From Paenibacillus kribbensis (GTDB lineage: Bacteria; Bacillota; Bacilli; Paenibacillales; Paenibacillaceae), in assembly GCF_002240415.1 (NCBI RefSeq), contig NZ_CP020028.1:2505501-2569500 (forward strand): DNA of 64,000 bases, in the 5' to 3' direction. Shown here piece after piece: positions 27,777-35,252 of this stretch. Within the stretch, counting starts at the first letter, position 1, and each line of letters opens with the position of its first letter. The notes below the pieces were generated by a model, which saw nothing but the letters and a program-made list of their open reading frames with translations, was not told the DNA's origin and did no database searches. The translations under genes were made by a program, and so were the position numbers.

Positions 27777-28265
27777 ATAAGTATTTCGATGATATGGGCT
27801 ATGGCACAAAATGGTGTGATCGGCCGTGATAACCAGCTCCCTTGGCGTCTCCCAAGAGACATGGCCTTTTTCAAGGAGCAAACGATGGGCAAGACTGTAT
27901 TGATGGGGCGCAAGACGTGGGAGTCCTTTGGAGGAAAAAGCCTGCCAAACCGACGAAACGTGGTTTTGACCCGAGATCAGAACTACCGGGCAGAAGGGGC
28001 GGAAGTGGTTCATTCTCTCGAAGAGGGACTCCAATTGGCTACAGAACAGGAACTGATGGTCATCGGAGGAGCGGAGATTTATTCACTGTTTTGGCCACAT
28101 GCCGGTCGACTGATCGTGACCCGAATTGAGGAGATTTTTGAAGGGGACACCACTTTTCCTGAGCTGGATTGGAATGGCTGGCATATAGTCAGTGAGATTC
28201 CTGGTATTAAGGATGAAAGAAACCCGTACAACTACCGTTTTGTTGTTTATGAGAGAACAAAATAA
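27777..28265 (+). CDS. dfrA: Dihydrofolate reductase, probable AUA start
   Basis: 162 residues if translation starts at ATA 27777, which lies eight bases after a perfect AAAGGAGGTG. This yields (M)SISMIWAMAQNGVIG, the full first strand expected for the family. Conventional options fit worse: ATG 27789 is 20 bases from the SD core and removes the start of strand 1, GTG 27768 overlaps the SD, and TTG 27753 precedes it. Motifs are NQLPWRLPRDMAFFKE with the catalytic Asp, GKTVLMGRKTWESFGG, LPNRRNVVLTRD, and VIGGAEIYSLFW. It follows thyA by 35 bp. Function is certain; the start is inferred. Confidence 0.92.
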   Translation: MSISMIWAMAQNGVIGRDNQLPWRLPRDMAFFKEQTMGKTVLMGRKTWESFGGKSLPNRRNVVLTRDQNYRAEGAEVVHSLEEGLQLATEQELMVIGGAEIYSLFWPHAGRLIVTRIEEIFEGDTTFPELDWNGWHIVSEIPGIKDERNPYNYRFVVYERTK

Positions 28266-28503
28266 GAATGGGAACCATTTGACCTCACCGATTTGAAAAA
28301 TTAATGAACCATATAAAAAATCCTTTTGGCTGTTGATGCAGAAAGTTGCATAAGTTTTCATTACTTTTGCGCTGTATTGTGATACAATAAATCAAATTCA
28401 ACGAGAACAGACCCTTTCATGATACAAACAGACAAATTCGAATTTGACTCAAATTCTGAATGGATGGACGGGGTTCATAAGCGAAGAGATGGGGGAACGT
28501 AAC

Positions 28504-29991
28504 ATGTCTACACCAACTGGATTTATGGAATACACACGACAGCTTCCTACAGACCGGGACCCGGCAGAGCGTATTAAGGATTGGGAAGAATTCCATAAGC
28601 ATATGTCTGAAGAAGAGCTGCGTACCCAAGGGGCACGTTGTATGGACTGCGGAACTCCTTATTGTCATACAGGGATGGATATGATGGGAGCAACTTTAGG
28701 CTGCCCGGTTCATAATCTTATTCCGGAATGGAACAATCTCGTATATCGTGGTTTATGGAAGGAAGCGCTAGATCGGCTGCACAAAACGAATAATTTCCCG
28801 GAATTTACAGGCCGTGTCTGTCCTGCGCCATGCGAAGGCTCCTGTACAGTCGGTCTGATCGGACAGTCTGTTACCATTAAGACAATTGAGGAAGCTATAA
28901 TCGAAAAAGGTTTTGAGGAAGGCTGGGTTGTCCCTAATCCGCCAGAAAAGCGTACAGGCAAACGAGTGGCTATTGTCGGCTCGGGTCCGGCAGGATTGGC
29001 TGCTGCTGCTCAGCTTAATAAAGCAGGGCACAGCGTGACTGTGTATGAGCGTGCGGATCGTGTGGGTGGATTGCTGATGTACGGAATCCCTTCCATGAAG
29101 CTGGATAAGAAAGTTGTACAGCGCCGTGTAGATTTGCTGGAGGCTGAAGGTATCCAATTCATCACTAATACGGAAATCGGCAAGGATATCCCTACTGAGC
29201 AGTTAATAGCTGAGTATGATGCAGTTGTACTATGCGGTGGATCTACGAAGCCGAGAGAATTCAACATTGAAGGCAGCGATTTGAATGGTGTTCATTATGC
29301 GATGGATTATTTGAATGGCACCATCAAGAGCTATCTGGATTCCAATCTTGAAGATGGAAACTATTTGTCCTCCAAAGATAAGGATGTTATTGTAATCGGC
29401 GGCGGTGATACGGGTTCGGATTGTGTAGCTACCTCTCTGCGTCATGGATGTCGGAGCGTCACTCAATTTGGTACGCATGCTAAAGCTCCTTTGGAACGTG
29501 ACCCGATTGCCAACCCTTGGCCACAATTTCCAAATGTGTACTCTCTTGATTATGCACAGGAGGAAGCAAAGGCGTTGTTCGGGGAAGATCCGCGTGAGTT
29601 CTCCATCATGACGACTAAATTTGTAGGTGACGAGAACGGGAATTTGAAAGAGCTGCATACTATCCAAATTCAACGTATTGTTGATGAAACAGGGCGTAAA
29701 ATCTATCAGCCGATTCCGGGTACAGAGCGCATATTCCCGGCACAGATTGCACTTATTGCGATTGGATTTGATGGACCTGAACAAACGATCGTAGAGGAAA
29801 TCGGTTTGGAAACGGACCGTCGCTCCAATGTTAAAGCACGCTATGGGAAGTATGTTACGAATGTGGAAAAGGTTTTTGCTGCGGGTGATATGCGCCGCGG
29901 ACAAAGTCTTGTCGTGTGGGCTATCAATGAAGGTCGGGAAGCCGCGCGCGAGGTTGATAAATACCTCATGGGTGCTACCGTTTTGGTGTAA
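28504..29991 (+). CDS. gltD: Glutamate synthase small subunit (NADPH)
   Basis: 495 residues from ATG 28504, after GGGGGA; the open frame to 28444 has no better start. The N-terminal iron-sulfur domain has Cys clusters [22 protein letters not shown] and CPAPCEGSC. Then come an FAD Rossmann motif ([19 protein letters not shown]) and an NADPH motif ([19 protein letters not shown]). The large subunit is not adjacent, unlike gltAB operons in Bacillus, and a terminator follows. Stand-alone GltD-like proteins also partner other enzymes, so the acceptor complex is inferred rather than shown. Confidence 0.9.
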   Translation: MSTPTGFMEYTRQLPTDRDPAERIKDWEEFHKHMSEEELRTQGARCMDCGTPYCHTGMDMMGATLGCPVHNLIPEWNNLVYRGLWKEALDRLHKTNNFPEFTGRVCPAPCEGSCTVGLIGQSVTIKTIEEAIIEKGFEEGWVVPNPPEKRTGKRVAIVGSGPAGLAAAAQLNKAGHSVTVYERADRVGGLLMYGIPSMKLDKKVVQRRVDLLEAEGIQFITNTEIGKDIPTEQLIAEYDAVVLCGGSTKPREFNIEGSDLNGVHYAMDYLNGTIKSYLDSNLEDGNYLSSKDKDVIVIGGGDTGSDCVATSLRHGCRSVTQFGTHAKAPLERDPIANPWPQFPNVYSLDYAQEEAKALFGEDPREFSIMTTKFVGDENGNLKELHTIQIQRIVDETGRKIYQPIPGTERIFPAQIALIAIGFDGPEQTIVEEIGLETDRRSNVKARYGKYVTNVEKVFAAGDMRRGQSLVVWAINEGREAAREVDKYLMGATVLV

Positions 29992-30019
29992 ACCTAGCTT
30001 TATCATTACGGATCGAGTC

Positions 30020-30046
30020 AAAGCTCCATCTTCGGATGGGGCTTTG
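30020..30046 (+). terminator. Intrinsic terminator of gltD
   Basis: AAAGCTCCATC, TTCG loop, GATGGGGCTTT, then TTG-rich sequence. A UUCG-capped stem typical of strong terminators, though the T run is short. Confidence 0.75.
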
Positions 30047-30453
30047 TTGTGTTTACAGGCTAGTGGATAGCAGGACACAAAAGAGAATAATATGTGATTT
30101 AAGTTTACGAAATTTTTCTGAGTCGAATGTGATTTCATGGTATGTAAAGAGTTGTTACTATTCTGCTATTGTGCTGTCATTATAATGTGATTAAAGTTGA
30201 CGCATAAATTAAATAATCTGAATGTTTATTTATTATCTACAGTGATCATAACATAAAATCCGAAGAAAAGTGTAGCTTTTTTATTGAATTATGAAATTAT
30301 TTTACGATAAAAAGAAAACATTTAATTTTTATGTTAGATAAATTAACTTGAATATGACTCATGCCGTCTTATTGTGCAACTTTTAGGAGGTTTTTTACAT
30401 ATCCTTTTCAAGCTTCACAAAATCATAGCCTGAGAGAACAATGATATCTATGG
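30047..30453 (+). other. AT-rich intergenic stretch without a gene
   Basis: About 400 bases of very AT-rich sequence with no coding frame of interest. It includes GGAGG-T tract sequence near 30386-30396 but no start codon at a suitable distance. I see nothing else in it. Confidence 0.5.
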
Positions 30454-30531
30454 TATAATACACGTATATTGTTGAAGCGTTAGACTAAATGAATTTACAA
30501 AGGAGCTTTCGCCCGGGAGAAAGCTCCTTTT
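30454..30531 (+). ncRNA. Candidate ~65-nt small RNA or topB leader
   Basis: An extended -10 element TGGTATAAT (TATAAT at 30454-30459) is followed ~40 bases later by a hairpin AAAGGAGCTTTC (30499-30510)/GAAAGCTCCTTT (30519-30530). The -35 region is poor. The predicted transcript starts near 30466 and ends at about 30531, about 90 bases before topB. The stem contains AGGAG and CTCCT, so its CU-rich arm could pair with ribosome-binding sites. Prediction only. Confidence 0.35.
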
Positions 30532-30623
30532 GCATGAGGCCATGCTACCTGTGTTTCCTGTACATCTATATGTATGATTCGTAGAAGGAAAACAGAAGGC
30601 CGTCAGGAAGGAATGGAATATGA

Positions 30624-32969
30624 ATGAAAACGTTGATTATTGCTGAAAAACCGGATATGGGGCGGACGATTGCTGCTGTTATGGAGCCGCGTGCTAAAAA
30701 TAACCGCACTTATTTGGAAGGGGAGAAATACATTGTAACCTGGGCAATCGGTCATTTGCTGGGCCTGGCTGAGCCGGATGCATACGATGCCAAGTACAAA
30801 CGATGGAATATTCAGGACCTGCCCATTATCCCTGAGCAGTTCAAAATTGTACCGAATCCCAAAACAAAGGATCAGCTGAAAATGATTGGTGAGCTGGCCA
30901 AACGCTGCAATGCCATTGTCAATGCATGTGATGCCGGGCGGGAAGGGCAGTATATTTTTGCGTTGATTCAACAGCAGCTGAAGCTGCGTCAGCCAGTCAA
31001 GCGGCTATGGATCTCAGATTTGACAGCAGAAAGTATTGCGACAGGTTTTGAACGGCTGCGAGATGCTTCAGAGTTTGAATTTCTGACTCAGGCTGCGCGG
31101 GCACGAAGTGAAGCGGACTGGCTGATCGGTATGAACGCCTCCAGAGCTTTCACAACACGACATAACACGCTGCTGTCGGTAGGGCGGGTGCAAACGCCTG
31201 TGCTGGCATTGATCCATGATCGGGAGAAGGAAATTGAAGCATTTCAGTCTCAAACCTTTTATGATGTATGGGCTGAGTTTAAGCAAGATCAAATCAAGTA
31301 CAAAGGTACATGGCAGGGGGATCGACTGACCAAACCCGAAGAAGCTGAGGAGATCGCTGCAGCGGTTCGCGGCAAAGCGGGTAGCATTACCAAATATGAT
31401 ACGAAGCAGACGAAGGAGTATCCTTTTAAACTGTACGACTTGACGCTGCTGCAACGCGAGGCAAATGCCAAGTACGGTTATTCGGCCAAAAAGACATTGG
31501 ATGTGGCACAGGCTCTTTATGAGCGGCATAAAGTTATTTCTTATCCGCGTACCAACTCCAATTATGTAACAGAACAAAATATAGACGGGATGCACAAGGC
31601 GCTGCGTATGTTGGGCACAGGCCCTTATGCTGAGCTGGTACAACAAGCAAACCCTAATTTGGTCCATAAACAGAATAAATCGGTCTGCAATCCGTCTCGT
31701 GTTGAGGATCACCATGCTATTTTGCCAACGTTAAAAAGACCGGGAACGCTTAGCAAGGAGGAGCAAAATATATATGATCTGATTATTCGCAGGTTTTTGT
31801 CCCATTTTTTCCCTCCCGCTGAATATAAAATGCATACCGTGATGACACAGGTGGACAAGCATCTATTTAAAACAAGTATCAAGGAGCTTCTTTCCTTAGG
31901 ATGGAAAGTGGTTTTGAGCAAGGCTGACCAGGATAAAGGTAAAAAGAGCAAAGCAGCCAAGAAAGAGGAAGAAGAGGAGACGGATGAGTGGACGGACAAG
32001 AAGTTTGAAATCGACGCAGGTCGTCAGGTGGATTGTATTCGTGCCGAAATGAAAGAAAAGGCGACTCAGCCGCCTAAAAGCTACACAGAGGGCACATTGC
32101 TGAAAGCGATGGAAAGCGCGGGCAAGCAGATGGAGAATGAGGAATTACGCGAGGTCATGAAGGATGCTGGATTAGGTACGCCTGCGACACGTGCGGCCAC
32201 CATTGAACGGTTGAAGAATGTCGGCTACATTGAAATGAAGGGTAAAAAGATTCTCATTACGGATAAGGGGAAAATGGCCATTGAGCTGATCCGTCATGCA
32301 GGCGTCGATTTGTTGGCTTCTCCGGAGATGACGGGACAATGGGAACGCCGTCTGCATCAAATTTCCAAGGGGGAGGCAGCCCAGGAGAAGTTTATGGACA
32401 ATGTTAAAAGATTTACGTTGTCCATCATTGACAAGGTGAGGCAGCAGCCACCGGCTCCGGCCAATGCTTTTGGCGAGGAAGCGAGGGGCAAGCGTGCGGG
32501 TGGCAAGGGAAGCACTAGCGGTGCAGGCGCGAGTGGACGCACCGCTGCCAAAGGGACGCGCGTTCCAGCAGGGCGCGGTAGCAGCGCTGGAAGCGCAACG
32601 CTGGAGCGTGCCTCGGACGCGGCAGCTTCTTCAGCCGCAGGATCAGCGCGCGGCTCCTCCAGCGTGCCGTCAGGCGCTTCAGCGAGCCGACGGGAAGCTC
32701 TGGGCAACTGCCCACGCTCTAATTGCGGTGGAAGCATTATTGAAGGCCGCAAGGGGTACGGGTGCAGCCACTACAAGCAGGGCTGCGGCTTTGTTGTCTG
32801 GAAGGAATATGCTGGCAAGCAGATTACGGAAACCATGCTCAAGTCTCTGTTGACGAAGGGACAGACGCAGTTGTTGTCTTTTAAGCGTAAAGATGGATCG
32901 ACCGTCAAAGCGCGAATTGTGCTGAATGAACCGGGTACAGGCCAACTTAGTGTTCGTGAGGAAATTTGA
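30624..32969 (+). CDS. topB: DNA topoisomerase III
   Basis: 781 residues, ATG 30624, GGAAGG about 12 bases upstream. Type IA topoisomerase: Toprim MKTLIIAEKPDMGRTIAAVM with the catalytic Glu, NACDAGREGQ acidic triad, and active-site Tyr307 in SYPRTNS. LGTPATRAATIERL and QWERRLHQISKG follow as usual. The C-terminus is unusual: residues ~620-695 form a Gly/Ala/Ser/Arg-rich low-complexity linker in GC-rich DNA, then a zinc-ribbon-like CPRSNCGGSIIEGRKGYGCSHYKQGCGF and a short tail domain. TopB of Bacillus generally ends near residue 730. It resolves recombination intermediates by single-strand passage. Confidence 0.94.
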   Translation: MKTLIIAEKPDMGRTIAAVMEPRAKNNRTYLEGEKYIVTWAIGHLLGLAEPDAYDAKYKRWNIQDLPIIPEQFKIVPNPKTKDQLKMIGELAKRCNAIVNACDAGREGQYIFALIQQQLKLRQPVKRLWISDLTAESIATGFERLRDASEFEFLTQAARARSEADWLIGMNASRAFTTRHNTLLSVGRVQTPVLALIHDREKEIEAFQSQTFYDVWAEFKQDQIKYKGTWQGDRLTKPEEAEEIAAAVRGKAGSITKYDTKQTKEYPFKLYDLTLLQREANAKYGYSAKKTLDVAQALYERHKVISYPRTNSNYVTEQNIDGMHKALRMLGTGPYAELVQQANPNLVHKQNKSVCNPSRVEDHHAILPTLKRPGTLSKEEQNIYDLIIRRFLSHFFPPAEYKMHTVMTQVDKHLFKTSIKELLSLGWKVVLSKADQDKGKKSKAAKKEEEEETDEWTDKKFEIDAGRQVDCIRAEMKEKATQPPKSYTEGTLLKAMESAGKQMENEELREVMKDAGLGTPATRAATIERLKNVGYIEMKGKKILITDKGKMAIELIRHAGVDLLASPEMTGQWERRLHQISKGEAAQEKFMDNVKRFTLSIIDKVRQQPPAPANAFGEEARGKRAGGKGSTSGAGASGRTAAKGTRVPAGRGSSAGSATLERASDAAASSAAGSARGSSSVPSGASASRREALGNCPRSNCGGSIIEGRKGYGCSHYKQGCGFVVWKEYAGKQITETMLKSLLTKGQTQLLSFKRKDGSTVKARIVLNEPGTGQLSVREEI

Positions 32970-33028
32970 TACATTTCATAGCTATAATTTATATAAAATT
33001 ATAATAATAACTTTTTTTAGTCGTCGTC

Positions 33029-33066
33029 AGATGACTTCTGAATTTCATCAGGAGTCATCTTTTTTT
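33029..33066 (+). terminator. Intrinsic terminator of topB
   Basis: AGATGACTTCTGA (33029-33041) pairs with TCATCAGGAGTCATCT (ending 33060), followed by TTTTTT. About 60 bases after the topB stop. Confidence 0.85.
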
Positions 33067-33294
33067 ATGCCCACTGTTGTGCCCAATTAAGTTTTAGCAA
33101 GATTACGAATTCTAAAAATACCCACAAAAATCGAATAATTAACATTAGATTAAACATTTGTAAGCTTCCGACCGATAAAATAAAGAGAAGTTTATGCAAA
33201 ACAAATTTTTCCAGTTAATTTATAAACACTCTATGCGTTGCGGAACGCGATCGTTTGACATGAAAATTTCTTTACAGGAGATGGTGGAAGAATC

Positions 33295-34305
33295 GTGGAA
33301 ACGAAAATGGTAAATGTGACAGACTCAACGCAATTACGCAAACTGGGCAACTCGGACTTAAAGCTGTCACCGCTTGGGCTTGGCTGCTGGCAGTTCAGCA
33401 ACGGAAAAGGGATGGTCGGGAAATTCTGGCCGGCGCTGCGTCGGGAGGATATACGGCAAATTGTTCAGACTAGTTTAGAAGGTGGGATTAATTGGTTTGA
33501 TACTGCTGAAGCATACGGTGGCGGACAGTCTGAGCAGCTGCTGGCTGGCACGTTAAATGAGATTGGAGGGCCGCTCGCGGAAGAGGCAAATATCGCTACG
33601 AAATGGTGGCCGGCCTTTCGCACTGCAGGCAGCATCACAGCAACGATTGATGAACGTATTCACCATTTGGCTCAACGGACGATTCACCTTTATCAGGTGC
33701 ATTCGCCTTACTCCTTTTCTTCGGTCGGCGCGACGATGAATGCGATGGCTAAACTGGTCGAGCAAGGTAAGATTAAATATGTGGGTGTAAGCAACTTTTC
33801 CGCGCAACAAATACGTGAAGCCGATCGTGTGTTGCGTGAGCACGGCCTACGCCTGGTTTCGAATCAAGTGAAATACAGCCTTCTTGACCGGAGAATCGAA
33901 CAAAACGGAATTCTGGACACGGCCAAAGAGCTCGGTGTGGCGATCATTGCCTACTCCCCGTTAATGCAGGGGATCTTAAGCGGAAAATTCCATAAAAATC
34001 CGAATTTGGTCAAGTCAATAAAGGGTCCGCGCAAGTGGACGGCGGCATTCCGGGATTCGGGGCTGCAGAGATCGAAGCCACTGATTGAAACGCTAGAACA
34101 GTTGGCCCAGCAATATAATGTGACGCCAACGCAGATTGCCTTGAATTGGCTGATTAACGCCCATGGAGAGAACGTATTTGCGATACCTGGGGCTTCAAAA
34201 ATACATCATGCCCAGGAAAATGTGAGGGCGATGCAGTTTACCTTGACAGCAGGAGAGATTGAGATAATCAGCCACGTTTCCAACCAAGTGCTGAGATCGA
34301 AGTAA
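33295..34305 (+). CDS. Aldo/keto reductase
   Basis: 336 residues from GTG 33295 (ATG 33307 is an alternative). NAD(P)H-dependent TIM-barrel reductase. The catalytic tetrad is visible as Asp and Tyr in FDTAEAYGGGQSE, Lys in IATKWW and His in YQVHSP. KYVGVSNFSAQQIREADR, SNQVKYSLLDR, AYSPLMQG and FAIPGASKIHHAQENV follow the family pattern. The substrate is not predictable. No terminator is seen between it and the AT-rich gap before the NRPS, whose product may be an aldehyde, so a role in reducing that product is possible but purely inferred. Confidence 0.88.
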   Translation: METKMVNVTDSTQLRKLGNSDLKLSPLGLGCWQFSNGKGMVGKFWPALRREDIRQIVQTSLEGGINWFDTAEAYGGGQSEQLLAGTLNEIGGPLAEEANIATKWWPAFRTAGSITATIDERIHHLAQRTIHLYQVHSPYSFSSVGATMNAMAKLVEQGKIKYVGVSNFSAQQIREADRVLREHGLRLVSNQVKYSLLDRRIEQNGILDTAKELGVAIIAYSPLMQGILSGKFHKNPNLVKSIKGPRKWTAAFRDSGLQRSKPLIETLEQLAQQYNVTPTQIALNWLINAHGENVFAIPGASKIHHAQENVRAMQFTLTAGEIEIISHVSNQVLRSK

Positions 34306-34805
34306 TCGTGGTTAAAACATTACTCTTCCGAAGATGCCCACCAATTGCTCCACTCCCTATACACCTCACGTCGCCAATTTTGGCAAAACATCGAATGCGA
34401 GAGAAGCTTTGGAATATCATTTTTGTCGTAATCTGATAAAAGATTAAAGGATATCACATCAATGATAAATTGTAAAAGAAAATATATAATCTTTTAAAAT
34501 AAAGTAATTATTATGAGCGAATATACAATTTATTAGCCATTGTGAAATGGCACTATATATTGTTGTTTACCAAAGATTTCGACTATATCTTGTGGTTATA
34601 TAATCGATAATTGCTCCTTTACACACATATTAAAAACTTAGAACTAATTGACAAAATGAGATATTTTTATTATTGTACAATTGATTAAATTTATTTCATA
34701 TATATTCCATATTAAAATAATATACTAAATGGCTCACAATTCATCATTCAAAAGCTAAACCGCTAAAGTTGTCCAGGTGGGCATCTTGGAATGTGGGGGG
34801 TGGGG
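34306..34805 (+). other. AT-rich intergenic region upstream of the NRPS locus
   Basis: About 500 bases of strongly AT-rich sequence with no credible coding frame. A TTGACA (near 34649) and TACAAT (near 34676) occur 22 bases apart, too far for a standard promoter. Nothing else is identified. Confidence 0.5.
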
Positions 34806-34967
34806 ATGAAGTATTTCACGCAGCTGCTAACAACGTATTGTAAATATAATTGCAGGTTATTGTAAATATAATCCAAGGTAAAAGGTTCGAAAAAAAAACG
34901 AGCTGATAACAAAGCTTACCGCATTGTGGCGCCGGAGGGGGACCTGAAGGCGTGGATACAGCAGTAG
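34806..34967 (+). pseudogene. Possible decayed small ORF interrupted by two stops
   Basis: GGGTGGGG followed by ATG 34806 opens a frame MKYFTQLLTTYCKYN that meets TAA at 34863 and 34869. The same frame then continues as SKVKGSKKKRADNKAYRIV and ends APEGDLKAWIQQ at TAG 34965. The second half has GC-rich, protein-like codons in otherwise AT-rich DNA. Both stops lie in the second copy of a 22-bp tandem repeat. No family recognised; this may be chance. Confidence 0.25.
34837..34880 (+). repeat. Two-copy 22-bp tandem repeat
   Basis: ATTGTAAATATAAT plus eight variable bases, repeated at 34837-34858 and 34859-34880. The first 14 bases are identical. It carries the stops that interrupt the small frame around it. 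Confidence 0.7.
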
Positions 34968-35015
34968 ATATACTTGCTGTTTTCGGTACAACCTGATGTT
35001 CAAAAGATGCAAAAA

Positions 35016-35021
35016 ATATAC
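35016..35021 (+). promoter_or_regulatory. Candidate -10 element for the riboswitch-NRPS transcript
   Basis: TATACT at 35016-35021 would place the start of transcription near 35028, exactly where the aptamer begins. The -35 region (TGATGT at 34993) is weak, so an activator or alternative sigma factor is possible. Confidence 0.35.
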
Positions 35022-35027
35022 TTACTT

Positions 35028-35126
35028 ATTTCCCGTTAATCGTAAACACCTCGAAAGTGGTGGACACAAAGCCATGGGTCTAAAGCTGGATTCAACAGCC
35101 ATGATTGCCAGGTTCCCAAAGGAAAC
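35028..35126 (+). promoter_or_regulatory. Cyclic di-GMP class I (GEMM) riboswitch
   Basis: The hallmark order is present: GTAAAC, a hairpin capped by the GAAA tetraloop (CACCTC-GAAA-GTGGTG), GGACACAAAGCC, then ATGGGTCTAA and CATGATTGCCAGGTT. These correspond to GACGCAAAGCC, GGGUCUAA and AUGAuaGCCgGGUU of the GEMM-I consensus. The one clear deviation is ACACAAAGCC for ACGCAAAGCC. P1 can close with TTTCC (35028-35032) and GGAAA (35121-35125). A terminator follows and the next gene is the NRPS. Recognised by consensus memory, not by a covariance search. Confidence 0.85.
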
Positions 35127-35141
35127 TAGGTGAATTCTGCT

Positions 35142-35182
35142 GCCTGTTCCTGTGTTTTTTATATGGGGACAGGCTTCTTTTA
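35142..35182 (+). terminator. Expression-platform terminator between c-di-GMP switch and NRPS
   Basis: GCCTGTTCC (35142-35150) pairs with GGGACAGGC (35166-35174), then TTCTTTTATTT. The TTCC of the 5' arm can also pair with AGGAA (35120-35124), which belongs to the aptamer's closing stem, giving mutually exclusive folds. Confidence 0.75.
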
Positions 35183-35252
35183 TTTGTGATGGAAAGTCGT
35201 TTGGGCATATGGAGTAGAACGCATGAAATGCTTAACAACAGGAGGAAATTTT

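Noticed and set aside
35028..35182. T-box leader upstream of the NRPS
   Set aside because: No T-box AGGGTGGNACCGCG sequence; the conserved blocks fit the c-di-GMP-I aptamer instead.
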